A stretch of 19,283 nt of DNA, from the NCBI GenBank assembly GCA_964643895.1, contig CAZXUE010000017.1, positions 1 through 19,283 of the forward strand, read 5' to 3'. Made by a program: the position numbers and the translations under genes. Source of the DNA: UBA7683 sp964643895. GTDB taxonomy: Bacteria; Patescibacteriota; Saccharimonadia; Saccharimonadales; UBA7683. Of this stretch, positions 1-6,144 are shown one piece after another. Every line of letters begins with the position of its first letter. The stretch's first letter is position 1. The notes beneath the pieces were generated by a model. The model saw only the letters and a program-made list of their open reading frames with translations, did not search any database and was not told where the DNA came from.

Positions 1-233
1 CTGGCCTGTAATTCGTACTCCGAGTTATGTTCGATTGGGTTCCGGGTGTTGACTATGACCGATACACCGCGTCTTCGCAGCTTTTTAAGTACCTCTGCGA
101 GCTCTTCTACCCTCCGGAGTCTAATGAATGGGCTTTCGATCAAAACGCTGCTACGCGCCCTAGAAATGTCTCGAATGAACTGCTTATCGAAAGTATTTTG
201 GTTGTAAAGCGTCGAAGGAGCTACGAGTCTCAT
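1..233 (-). CDS. PLD-like domain protein, N-terminal part (runs off left edge)
   Basis: An open frame without a stop runs from an ATG at 233 leftwards out of the window, giving about 77 residues. Residues 27-34 read RARSSVLI, followed by ESPFI and then EELAEVLKKLRRRGVSVIV. This is the strand/helix pattern that opens phospholipase-D-like (HKD) domains, where a basic stretch leads to a hydrophobic strand ending in SPF and a later RGV-V-V strand. The HKD catalytic motif would lie beyond the window edge, so activity cannot be judged; such domains occur in nucleases, lipid enzymes and helicase-associated proteins. The start overlaps the stop of an upstream open frame as ATGA, which suggests translational coupling. 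The frame on the opposite strand here (27-365) has no protein-like character. Family assignment is by pattern only. Confidence 0.6.
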   Translation of the reverse strand, partial: MRLVAPSTLYNQNTFDKQFIRDISRARSSVLIESPFIRLRRVEELAEVLKKLRRRGVSVIVNTRNPIEHNSEYELQA

Positions 234-400
234 TTCACATCTCCTAGGTCAGGCAGATATACGTCTCCGTCTTTTATCACCATACCCAACGCTTTGAAGT
301 TGTCTCTAAGCCTGAAAAGATCATCAAAAAGGTGTTCTAAAAAAATACTCGTGGGCTCACCATAATTGAAATAACAGATAGAGGCTAACTTTCCTAAAAG
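230..400 (-). pseudogene. Possible truncated gene remnant upstream of the PLD-like gene
   Basis: A minus-strand frame is open from just after a TAG at about 403-401 down to a TGA at 232-230. It reads about 56 codons and ends FKALGMVIKDGDVYLPDLGD-V-K. The composition is protein-like, and the stop overlaps the next gene's start (ATGA). No ATG, GTG or TTG is present except an internal ATG at 283, which would give only 17 residues. It may be the 3' end of a gene that lost its 5' part, or a small gene with an unusual start. I do not recognise a family. Confidence 0.3.
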
Positions 401-415
401 CTAGTCTCTATTTTT
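378..415 (+). terminator. Hairpin with T-run, plus orientation
   Basis: ATAGAGGCTA (378-387) pairs with TAGTCTCTAT (402-411) over 10 bp with one G-T wobble. An inner CTTT/AAAG adds four pairs. The right arm runs into TTTTT (411-415). This is a Rho-independent terminator shape reading rightwards. No convincing plus-strand gene lies to its left, so it may stop antisense transcription or insulate the EamA promoter. On the minus strand the wobble becomes an A-C mismatch and no T-run follows. Confidence 0.45.
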
Positions 416-466
416 ATGATCTACTAACGGGTTAGACTGACGTTTGAGATGATTTATTTAAAACTA

Positions 467-495
467 TTGACAAAGTATAAACAGTATGCTATTAT
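467..495 (+). promoter_or_regulatory. Sigma70-type promoter for the EamA transporter gene
   Basis: TTGACA (467-472), a 17-nt spacer, and an extended -10 TGC-TATTAT (hexamer 490-495). The expected start of transcription is about 60 nt before the ATG at 562, so this gene has a normal leader, with an SD-like AGAAGG at 545-550. The rest of 234-561 holds the remnant and the hairpin described separately; I see nothing else in it. Confidence 0.8.
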
Positions 496-561
496 GTGAG
501 TATACGGACGAGAAATAACACTCGTTAACTCTTAATAACAAACCAGAAGGGAAATTATTTA

Positions 562-1434
562 ATGTGGTATTTTTTTGCGCTGCTTAGCGCATGTTCATCC
601 ACTCTAAGAAGAGCTGGTGATAAACAACTTTCATACAAACTAAACTATTTAACGCTGGGATGGGCGCAGCTACTCTGCTCTCTACCCATAGTTATTCTAG
701 CTCAGATACTATTCGGAACGTTTCATAATCCGCTTACACTCGGTACTGAGTTTTGGCTATCGACAGTAGTATATGCTGCGATACTCTATCCACTATTTCT
801 GTACTTTTACATAAACTCAATCAAGTCCGGAGAGCTGAGTAAGGTGCTACCTATACAAAGCCTTACGCCTATCTTTGTTATGATTACTGCCAGAATATTT
901 ATCGGTCAAACACCTACTCCACTAGCGGTGCTAGGCATTTTTATCGTGGTTCTAGGTGTCTACATTCTTAACTTAAAGGGTAAGTATCTTCATAACCCCC
1001 TAAAGGTTTTCAGTGGTGATAAGGCGAACGCGTTCATGCTAGCAAGTCTTGCTATAACGGCATTCGCAGGCGTGTGCGATAAAGTTGCTATACAGGCATC
1101 TAGTCCTGTTTACTATACTCTCGTCAACACGTGCATAAGCCTCGTTGTACTGTTTTTCATATCTTCAGTGATAAAAGTAAATGTAGTGCCAACATTGAAA
1201 AAGTTAACCAAACCGCTGCTGGCATCGGGCACTCTTGCTGGTACATCTTTTCTATTATATGTCTTTGCCTTACAGAGTGGACCGTTGGCCTACGTTAGCA
1301 CTATCAAAAGCACCAGTATTCTTATGGGTTCAATAGTTGGGTTTATTTACTTTAAAGAGCGCGTGACGAGGGTGAAGATTATTGCCTTAGTACTGATTGC
1401 TTTCGGCTCGGTAATGTTAGGATTGGGTGCGTAA
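562..1434 (+). CDS. EamA/DMT-superfamily transporter, 10 TM
   Basis: This 290-residue protein is almost entirely hydrophobic, with about ten membrane segments in two halves. That is the usual size and layout of drug/metabolite (EamA) transporters. Each half ends in the typical pattern of a small-residue-rich helix followed by a last helix: IQSLTPIFVMITARIFIGQ then AVLGIFIVVLGVYIL in the first half, and TIKSTSILMGSIVGFIYFKE then IALVLIAFGSVMLGLG in the second. Such proteins exchange small metabolites, amino acids or drugs across the cytoplasmic membrane; the substrate cannot be read from sequence. The start is the ATG after AGAAGGGA, downstream of a strong promoter with a leader of about 60 nt. 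The gene stands alone and is convergent with the alcohol dehydrogenase, leaving a 15-nt gap with no terminator seen. Confidence 0.88.
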   Translation: MWYFFALLSACSSTLRRAGDKQLSYKLNYLTLGWAQLLCSLPIVILAQILFGTFHNPLTLGTEFWLSTVVYAAILYPLFLYFYINSIKSGELSKVLPIQSLTPIFVMITARIFIGQTPTPLAVLGIFIVVLGVYILNLKGKYLHNPLKVFSGDKANAFMLASLAITAFAGVCDKVAIQASSPVYYTLVNTCISLVVLFFISSVIKVNVVPTLKKLTKPLLASGTLAGTSFLLYVFALQSGPLAYVSTIKSTSILMGSIVGFIYFKERVTRVKIIALVLIAFGSVMLGLGA

Positions 1435-1449
1435 TCGTATCCAAATTGA

Positions 1450-2529
1450 TCAGCTGAGCGGTTCGATATCATCTTGTACTTGTTCGTCAAAAGATGATTT
1501 TATATCAATCACGAATCGTTTTGCCGGTTGCTTGCTTACGAGTGAATCCCAAGCTTTATTGATATCATGAATTTTGATTACTTCAATTTCTGGTAAAATA
1601 TTATGCTCTGAACTGTACTCAAGCATTTCCTGCGTCTCTTTAATGCCGCCGATTCCAGATCCAGCTATAGACTTCTGGCCACCAATTACGTCGCCAGAAT
1701 GATAGCTAGGCATTGGTTCTATTGGACCGACGAGGCAGATAGTTCCGTGAATATTGAGTAGCTGCATATATGGCGATAAGTCGTGTGCTTTCGGGATGGT
1801 ATCAAGCAGGAAGTCAAATCTATGAGCTGCCTTCTTCATGTCTTCCTCAGACGAGGAAACGACAACACCGGCTGCTCCATAAGACTTCGCAGCCGCAACC
1901 TTTTCTGGGGAAGATGTTATAGCCCACACCTCTGCACCCATGGCTTTGGCATACTTTACGCCCATATGGCCAAGTCCACCCAGGCCAATGACACCCACTT
2001 TTTTACCTGGTCCAACCTGCCAATGCATGAGCGGAGAGTATGTTGTGATTCCGGCACATAAGAGTGGTGCAGCCTTTGCCATATCTAGAGACTCTGGTAG
2101 ACGTAATACAAAATGCTCAGGAACAACTATTACGGTTGAGTAGCCGCCCTTGGTATTTTCTCCATCTACTGGGTCGTTGGATCCATATGTCCAAATTGTT
2201 TCGTTGAAACAGCTATTTTCAAAACCCCTCTTGCAGGCTTCGCATGTACCGCAGCTATTCACCATGCACCCTACGCCAACTCGATCACCTGGTTTAAACT
2301 TCCTTACTTTACTGCCGATACGTGTGACAATCCCGGTTATTTCGTGCCCAGGTACGCAAGGGTATCCAGTCTCGCCCCAGTCGCCTCTTGCAGTGTGAAT
2401 ATCACTGTGACATACGCCGCAGTAATGCACTTCAACTTCAACATCAGTTTCGCTCGGCTCACGACGTTCGAATTCGTAATATTCTAAAGGTTTATTTACC
2501 GATGGTGCTGCGAAAGATTTTGTCTTCAT
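1450..2529 (-). CDS. Zinc-dependent, NADP-type alcohol dehydrogenase (CAD/YahK-like)
   Basis: This 359-residue medium-chain dehydrogenase/reductase is complete and of normal length. The catalytic zinc ligands are C40 (in CGVCHSD), H62 with E63 (PGHE) and C158. The structural zinc site is C93, C96, C99 and C107. The nucleotide site is GLGGLG at 182-187. The strand after it ends in TSS rather than an acidic residue, which in the cinnamyl-alcohol-dehydrogenase/YahK group goes with NADP(H). The expected reaction is reversible reduction of an aldehyde to an alcohol in the cytoplasm; the substrate is unknown. A GATAAT box lies 6 nt before the ATG, so the mRNA is probably leaderless. Divergent from it, 43 bp away, is a winged-helix/Nudix-like protein that could be its regulator (inference from position). 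Confidence 0.92.
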   Translation of the reverse strand: MKTKSFAAPSVNKPLEYYEFERREPSETDVEVEVHYCGVCHSDIHTARGDWGETGYPCVPGHEITGIVTRIGSKVRKFKPGDRVGVGCMVNSCGTCEACKRGFENSCFNETIWTYGSNDPVDGENTKGGYSTVIVVPEHFVLRLPESLDMAKAAPLLCAGITTYSPLMHWQVGPGKKVGVIGLGGLGHMGVKYAKAMGAEVWAITSSPEKVAAAKSYGAAGVVVSSSEEDMKKAAHRFDFLLDTIPKAHDLSPYMQLLNIHGTICLVGPIEPMPSYHSGDVIGGQKSIAGSGIGGIKETQEMLEYSSEHNILPEIEVIKIHDINKAWDSLVSKQPAKRFVIDIKSSFDEQVQDDIEPLS

Positions 2530-2535
2530 GTGCCC

Positions 2536-2565
2536 ATTATCTCATATTTTTAAACCAGGTATAAT
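2536..2565. promoter_or_regulatory. Overlapping divergent leaderless promoters
   Basis: In the 43-bp gap between the two divergent starts, the plus strand has TATAAT at 2560-2565, 7 nt before the ATG at 2573. The minus strand has GATAAT (2541-2536), 6 nt before the ATG at 2529. Each -10 falls where the other promoter's -35 would be, so polymerase cannot easily use both at once. Neither has a good -35 or room for a Shine-Dalgarno. Confidence 0.6.
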
Positions 2566-2572
2566 TAAGCCC

Positions 2573-3250
2573 ATGCTTGATCATCATATTCAGCGGCGGA
2601 TTGTGTATACATTGGCTTTAGCACAGAGATTGCGGTTTAGCGAGCTGAAGCCGGATGACCTTGAGAACAAGTTGTTTACGTATCATCTGAAAAAAACTGT
2701 TTCGGCTGGGTATGTTTTGAAATCCTCAGAAGGTTTTTATGAGCTTACCTCCGAAGGTCGGAGATTGGGTGTTCATGCACTTGAAAATAGTAACGCACTA
2801 TTCGACAGAGCATACTCGGTGCTATTCATGGTTGTAAAAAGTAAGGATACGGCGAAGTGGCTACTGTATCGACGAAAGAGTCACCCGCTTTTAGGTAAAG
2901 TCGGTTTTATGCATGCTACACCAAATGCATCAGAGTCGGTTGCTGTCACTGCTCAATCTACACTTCAAGAGAAAACGGGCCTTACGGGTACCTTCCGTGC
3001 GCTTGGTGGAGGCTTCTTCAGAGTGTATGAAGGCGAGGCGCTAGAGAGTTTTACCAATTTCACGCTATTGGTCTGCGAGGATGCAAGTGGCACACTTAAG
3101 GCTGATGATGAATTTGCAGATTACTTTTGGGTTGATAATCTTGATCCTGAAGACGATAACTTATTGCCAAACATGACCGTATTGACGAAGGGCTACCTCC
3201 AAAACGAGTTTTTCTTCCTGGACGAAACGCTTCAGGCTACTGCTGCTTGA
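2573..3250 (+). CDS. Winged-helix protein fused to a degenerate Nudix-like domain
   Basis: This protein has 225 residues. Residues 1-70 look like a winged helix: RRIVYTLALAQRLRFSEL, then ENKLFTYHLKKTVSAGYVLK, then a wing ending in YELTSEGRRL. Residues 80-200 look like a Nudix fold with the box at 115-137, but it is degraded. Aligning on TGL, the REUxEE core reads STLQEK, so two of the three usual metal-binding Glu are Thr and Lys; E121 and E133 remain. It is therefore more likely a nucleotide or metabolite sensor than a hydrolase. Nudix-related regulators such as NrtR are known, but with the domains in the opposite order. The start is the ATG 7 nt after TATAAT; the longer frame from 2528 would begin upstream of the promoter. 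The 3' end overlaps the convergent neighbour by 19 bp. Confidence 0.78.
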   Translation: MLDHHIQRRIVYTLALAQRLRFSELKPDDLENKLFTYHLKKTVSAGYVLKSSEGFYELTSEGRRLGVHALENSNALFDRAYSVLFMVVKSKDTAKWLLYRRKSHPLLGKVGFMHATPNASESVAVTAQSTLQEKTGLTGTFRALGGGFFRVYEGEALESFTNFTLLVCEDASGTLKADDEFADYFWVDNLDPEDDNLLPNMTVLTKGYLQNEFFFLDETLQATAA

Positions 3251-4029
3251 GCTTCTCGGTAACTGAAGTGAACGGCGTCTGAGGCGGCTTTCTGCATTTC
3301 AACAGTAAACGGCGCAAGCGGCTCAACAAGCTGTATAAGTGAAGGATGGTATCCGGTTTCAGCTCCTACTTCTCGACCGGTTCTCATGGCATTTGTGCAG
3401 GCATCTCGAGCAATGAGTTGTGCCTCATCGCCATAGATACCGTAGCTATGATTTGCAACAAAGTCGGCAGCACCAATTATGGCACAGCGCATGGCAGCGG
3501 TAGCCATGGCTCTGCCAGTGGCAAGTTTCCGAGCTTGAGCCTGCGCGGTACTTTCGCCGCCATTCACATAAGCTGCGAAACGAGAGTCCGCATAGGCTAT
3601 AGCAGTGTCAAGCGCGGCTACTGCATTATCACGCGCCGCTTCTGCCCCACCCTCCCGAGTCTGCCTGTCAAGAAGTGGCGGCAGTTTAACGTACCGGTTT
3701 TGTACGGCTCTCACAGATATTCCCTGCCCAATTACTTGCTGTTCGCAAAAAAGGTAACCTGAGGCGCCAAAAAGGGCTACTGCGCCGAAAGTACCTATTT
3801 CTGCGGCCTCTTGGGGTGTACTGGCAGCCTCTAGCATTGTGCGGAGAATTTGTGCGGCCCGTGGTTCATCAAAAAGTGTGCGCACCCCAGCTGGTTTGCC
3901 ATGTATTAGCGCATGTACTCTCGGATCGCGCGTTTTGAAAGGTTTGAAATCTCGTACTACCAACGGTCTTTCTTCGGCAGTTGGTACTAATAATCTACTT
4001 GGTTTGGGGGTGTATAGTTGTTCGTTCAT
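3232..4029 (-). CDS. Unknown protein, about 265 aa
   Basis: I do not recognise a family. The protein starts MNEQLYTPKPSRLL and has a basic, proline-containing N-terminus of about 50 residues, then an alanine-rich, probably all-helical body with no clear membrane span or signal peptide. It includes stretches such as AAEIGTFGAVALFGASGYLF and ARKLATGRAMATAAMRCAI. The start is uncertain. The ATG at 4029 follows a CATACT box by 7 nt and is chosen here. An ATG at 4050 and a GTG at 4080 (4 nt after TACAAT) are in frame upstream. The gene overlaps the Nudix-like gene tail to tail by 19 bp. It lies just downstream of the terminator of the GC-rich unit, so it is probably transcribed on its own. Confidence 0.65.
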   Translation of the reverse strand: MNEQLYTPKPSRLLVPTAEERPLVVRDFKPFKTRDPRVHALIHGKPAGVRTLFDEPRAAQILRTMLEAASTPQEAAEIGTFGAVALFGASGYLFCEQQVIGQGISVRAVQNRYVKLPPLLDRQTREGGAEAARDNAVAALDTAIAYADSRFAAYVNGGESTAQAQARKLATGRAMATAAMRCAIIGAADFVANHSYGIYGDEAQLIARDACTNAMRTGREVGAETGYHPSLIQLVEPLAPFTVEMQKAASDAVHFSYREAQAAVA

Positions 4030-4090
4030 GCCCTGTAGTATGGGCTGCATGTAAGGTAAAAACAGTGAAGACTTTTTCACTAAGATTGTA

Positions 4091-4122
4091 GATCTTAAAA
4101 TAAAAAACCACCCAAGGTGGTT
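4091..4122 (-). terminator. Rho-independent terminator of the GC-rich gene
   Basis: On the minus strand a 7-bp stem AACCACC-TTG-GGTGGTT (4122-4106) is followed directly by TTTTATTTT. It is placed to end the transcript of the GC-rich ORF before the start of the next minus-strand gene. A second weaker hairpin, AGTGAA/TTCACT at about 4082-4065 followed by a T5 run, lies just beyond it. Confidence 0.8.
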
Positions 4123-4145
4123 GGCTAAATGATCTTGAGAGTTGT

Positions 4146-4216
4146 TTCATCCACCCACACTGGGGCGAGGTGCGCAGTAGTACCGCGCTCCTGCCCCAGT
4201 GTGGGATGGCGATGAA
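4146..4216. repeat. Very long hairpin at the 3' edge of the GC-rich unit
   Basis: The left arm is TTCAT (4146-4150), CCA (4151-4153) and CCCACACTGGGGC (4154-4166). It pairs with GCCCCAGTGTGGG (4193-4205), TGG (4207-4209) and ATGAA (4212-4216). That gives 21 pairs with only A4206 and C4210-G4211 bulged. Further AGG and GCGC pairs are possible inside. It lies between the GC-rich stop codon and the terminator, so it would form in the 3' UTR. The outer pairs share bases with the 12-bp inverted repeat at 4211-4222. Confidence 0.85.
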
Positions 4217-4247
4217 GTTGAAGGGTTACGCCTCTCGGCGCCGAGGA

Positions 4248-4733
4248 TCAGGCCGGCGTGACCTGGCCCAGCAGGTTGGTGGCGTCGGCCACCGGGTCGA
4301 AGCCCTCCGGCGCGGCGGCCCGGACGATGCGCTCGGCGTAGCCGAGCATGAGCGTCTGGGTCTGGGCGTCGATGGTGCCGTCGGTGCCGAGCTTGAACGT
4401 GCCCGTCGGGACGTTGCTCTGGTTGTCGATCAGCTTGAGCTCGTCGGTGAGCGGGACGATGACCAGGGTCATGGAACCGTAGTCGATCTGCCAGCCCGTG
4501 CCGTCGTTGGTCGGCGTGCCGGCCGTCGACTTGCCGTCGTTGGCGGGCCCGGCGATGGTGGTGAGCTTGCTGAAGAACTGCGGCGTGCCGGCGATGAGCC
4601 GGAACACCTGCCCGAACTGCCGGGACAGCGTGCCGTGGTCGGTCACGAGCTGGCTGTGCTCGGTCACGAGCGCCTGGTGGGCGATCTCGAGCCGGTGGAG
4701 ACGGTCGAGCTCGGCGGTGGAAACGAGGGCCAT
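4248..4733 (-). CDS. GC-rich orphan gene, 161 aa, probably transferred
   Basis: The ATG at 4733 follows a strong Shine-Dalgarno (AAGGAGG) at a proper distance, which favours it over the in-frame ATG at 4760. Nearly every codon ends in G or C, quite unlike all neighbours, and the protein frame is sound. Residues 1-45 form an amphipathic heptad-like helix (LDRLHRLEIAHQALVTEHSQ). A Gly/Asn/Asp/Thr-rich segment follows (about 62-85), then alternating strands around WQIDYGSMTLVIVPLTDEL, and a helix LMLGYAERIVRAAAPEG. There is no membrane span, signal peptide or cysteine. I do not recognise a family. The codon use suggests an origin in a high-GC bacterium, possibly the actinobacterial host on which Saccharibacteria live (inference). 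The promoter, leader hairpin, 3' hairpin and terminator give it a complete independent transcription unit. Confidence 0.72.
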   Translation of the reverse strand: MALVSTAELDRLHRLEIAHQALVTEHSQLVTDHGTLSRQFGQVFRLIAGTPQFFSKLTTIAGPANDGKSTAGTPTNDGTGWQIDYGSMTLVIVPLTDELKLIDNQSNVPTGTFKLGTDGTIDAQTQTLMLGYAERIVRAAAPEGFDPVADATNLLGQVTPA

Positions 4734-4767
4734 GGCGGCCTCCTTGATGACCCCGTACACCTGTGAA

Positions 4768-4813
4768 GGCAGGGGTTGCTGCTATAAAAATATAAATAAC
4801 AGTAATCCCTGCC
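4768..4813 (-). other. Hairpin in the 5' leader of the GC-rich gene
   Basis: GGCAGGGGTTGCTG (4768-4781) and CAGTAATCCCTGCC (4800-4813) form a 14-bp inverted repeat with two transitions, around an 18-nt AT-only loop. In minus-strand RNA it sits about 35 nt before the start codon. The two imperfect pairs are G-U in plus-strand RNA but A-C in minus-strand RNA. The change from AT-rich to GC-rich DNA occurs at this hairpin. Confidence 0.6.
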
Positions 4814-4872
4814 CTACTCGGTGTATTCAACTTCATCTGTTAACATACGATCATTAAAAATGACCAAATGCT

Positions 4873-4901
4873 ATATTAACACAGAAAAATAATATTGTCA
4901 A
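4873..4901 (-). promoter_or_regulatory. Consensus promoter for the GC-rich gene
   Basis: On the minus strand TTGACA (4901-4896) is followed by a 17-nt spacer and an extended -10, TG-T-TAATAT (hexamer 4878-4873). Predicted transcription starts near 4866, giving a leader of about 130 nt that contains one copy of the 12-bp repeat and the leader hairpin. Confidence 0.8.
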
Positions 4902-4981
4902 TATACCAATTGCTTAGACCTCTTTTTTGGCTAAGGTTACCGGCATCTTTCTCACAGCAGCGTTGTATATCACGTTCTTGT

Positions 4982-6131
4982 TTACTGCCAGGTTGGGGTT
5001 CTGTCGGGGCGGATGGCGGTGATCCAGGTTTGGCCGGCTTCGAGCTCTACCTCTTTGCCTGCTGTATCGGTAAAGCTGATTTGTGAGTTATCGTCGGTTT
5101 TCTTCCAATTAATTTCTACGNNNNNNNNNNACTCCATCTTGAAAGAGCCAGGCTTTGCCGCTGGTGTTTACGTCAGGATACGAGTAATTGTTTGAATCAC
5201 GGATGACATCGTGCGGAACTTGCATAGCAATCACAACTTTTGGTGCGATCTGACCTTGTTCGCGGTCGTTATGTGCGGCTCCACCAATGGCTCGAGGGTA
5301 GGTATTGGTGGCTTGATCCCATGTGTAACTGACGGCAAAGGTGCCGGTAGAAACGGGTATGTTTATACTGCTTGCGGTTGGAGTTTCTGCCGGAGCTTCC
5401 TTCTTCTTGCGTTTCCAGCTGGTAAAATTACTACTGTTATAATTTTTTGCTCTGTTGAGAGCCTGAAGGTTCTCATCGGTTGTATAAACATTGTGCGGCG
5501 CGGCGCGATTGGTAACACGGGTATATGCTCCAGCGTTAAAGAATTGGTCAAGATCTTTGATTTTACCGGAACGTAATTTTTGGAGCGGAATATCACTACC
5601 GCCGACGTGTGCCAGGCCAGCATCAAACGCAGCGACCCAGCTGGCGAATTGCGGACGGACGCTTCTAACCGGTCCGATTTGTGCTGGTTTTGCCTCTTGA
5701 TAAAGTAACAAGAACCGTGTGATGCCACCTTCGGCAACACTTTCGAATACAACGCCAGCCTCCTTCAGGCCACTTTGTGGACGAGCTTCGGGGCTGTTTT
5801 CTACCATGACACCCGTAACTGGACGTTTGCTGTCTTCTTCGCTCACTTCCACGCCGGTTAGCGGTGAATAGATCTTCTCGACAACCTTCTTTTTCGTGAT
5901 TACCTCTGGAATTGAGGCGAATTCAAGGCTGTGAAAGAGATAGATGATGCTCCCGCCAATAAGCAGTATGAATGCAATGAGTGTGCCAAGTACGAGTTTG
6001 CGGTGGCCGTGTAGCCAGGCATTTATCTGCTTTATGCGACTACCTTTTGGCCGATCAATTGGCTGGTGTTGTGGTTGATAACTTTCAAAAGTATGGAATT
6101 CGGGGTTATTTTTGTTTTGCCTTTTTTTCAT
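4982..6131 (-). CDS. DUF3048 (YerB-like) membrane-anchored protein, interrupted by a scaffold gap
   Basis: The N-terminus is polar and basic, then one membrane segment follows at about residues 47-71 (LVLGTLIAFILLIGGSIIYLF). The outer domain is typical of YerB/DUF3048: PLTGVEVSEED, RPVTGVMVENSPEARPQSGL, GITRFLLLY, IGPVRSVRPQF. The N-run at 5121-5130 breaks the frame. After it, the same protein continues as VEINWKK and then GKEVELEAGQTWITAI, ending at a TAA at 4984-4982. The C-terminal DUF3048 domain of known proteins shows this same order, so this is one gene of about 380 residues. For the frames to join, the true gap must be a multiple of three. The role of DUF3048 proteins is unknown; they are surface proteins. 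The start lies 13 nt after the methyltransferase gene, probably in one operon. Confidence 0.85.
5121..5130. other. Scaffold gap (10 N) inside the DUF3048 gene
   Basis: Two coding bases are left over before the gap and one after it on the minus strand. The true missing length must therefore be divisible by three, and 10 is a placeholder. By comparison with the family only a few residues seem to be absent. Confidence 0.9.
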
Positions 6132-6144
6132 AGTTCTTATGGTA

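Larger units (their letters stand above)
4211..4837. repeat. Perfect 12-bp inverted repeat bounding the GC-rich gene
   Basis: GATGAAGTTGAA at 4211-4222 recurs in exact inverse form, TTCAACTTCATC, at 4826-4837. The copies flank the GC-rich ORF (4248-4733) and span 627 bp. No target-site duplication is visible outside them, and the similarity stops abruptly at 12 bp. They may be ends of a small mobile unit, or complementary stretches in the 5' leader and 3' UTR of one mRNA. Confidence 0.55.

Noticed and set aside
27..365. Plus-strand 112-aa open frame followed by a terminator-like hairpin
   Set aside because: No SD or promoter and unnatural composition. The minus strand of the same stretch encodes a recognisable PLD-like pattern.
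4146..4216. Integron attC site
   Set aside because: The long palindrome with one-sided bulges is suggestive. The paired RYYYAAC and GTTRRRY core boxes are not found at the arm bases, and no integrase is in the window.
4170..4766. Long plus-strand and second minus-strand frames over the GC-rich gene
   Set aside because: In high-GC DNA stops are rare in all frames. Only the 4248-4733 frame has an SD, balanced composition and third-position G/C bias.
4211..4837. A complete transposon
   Set aside because: The 12-bp inverted repeats are not accompanied by a target-site duplication or a recognisable transposase in the interval. Kept only as a possibility.
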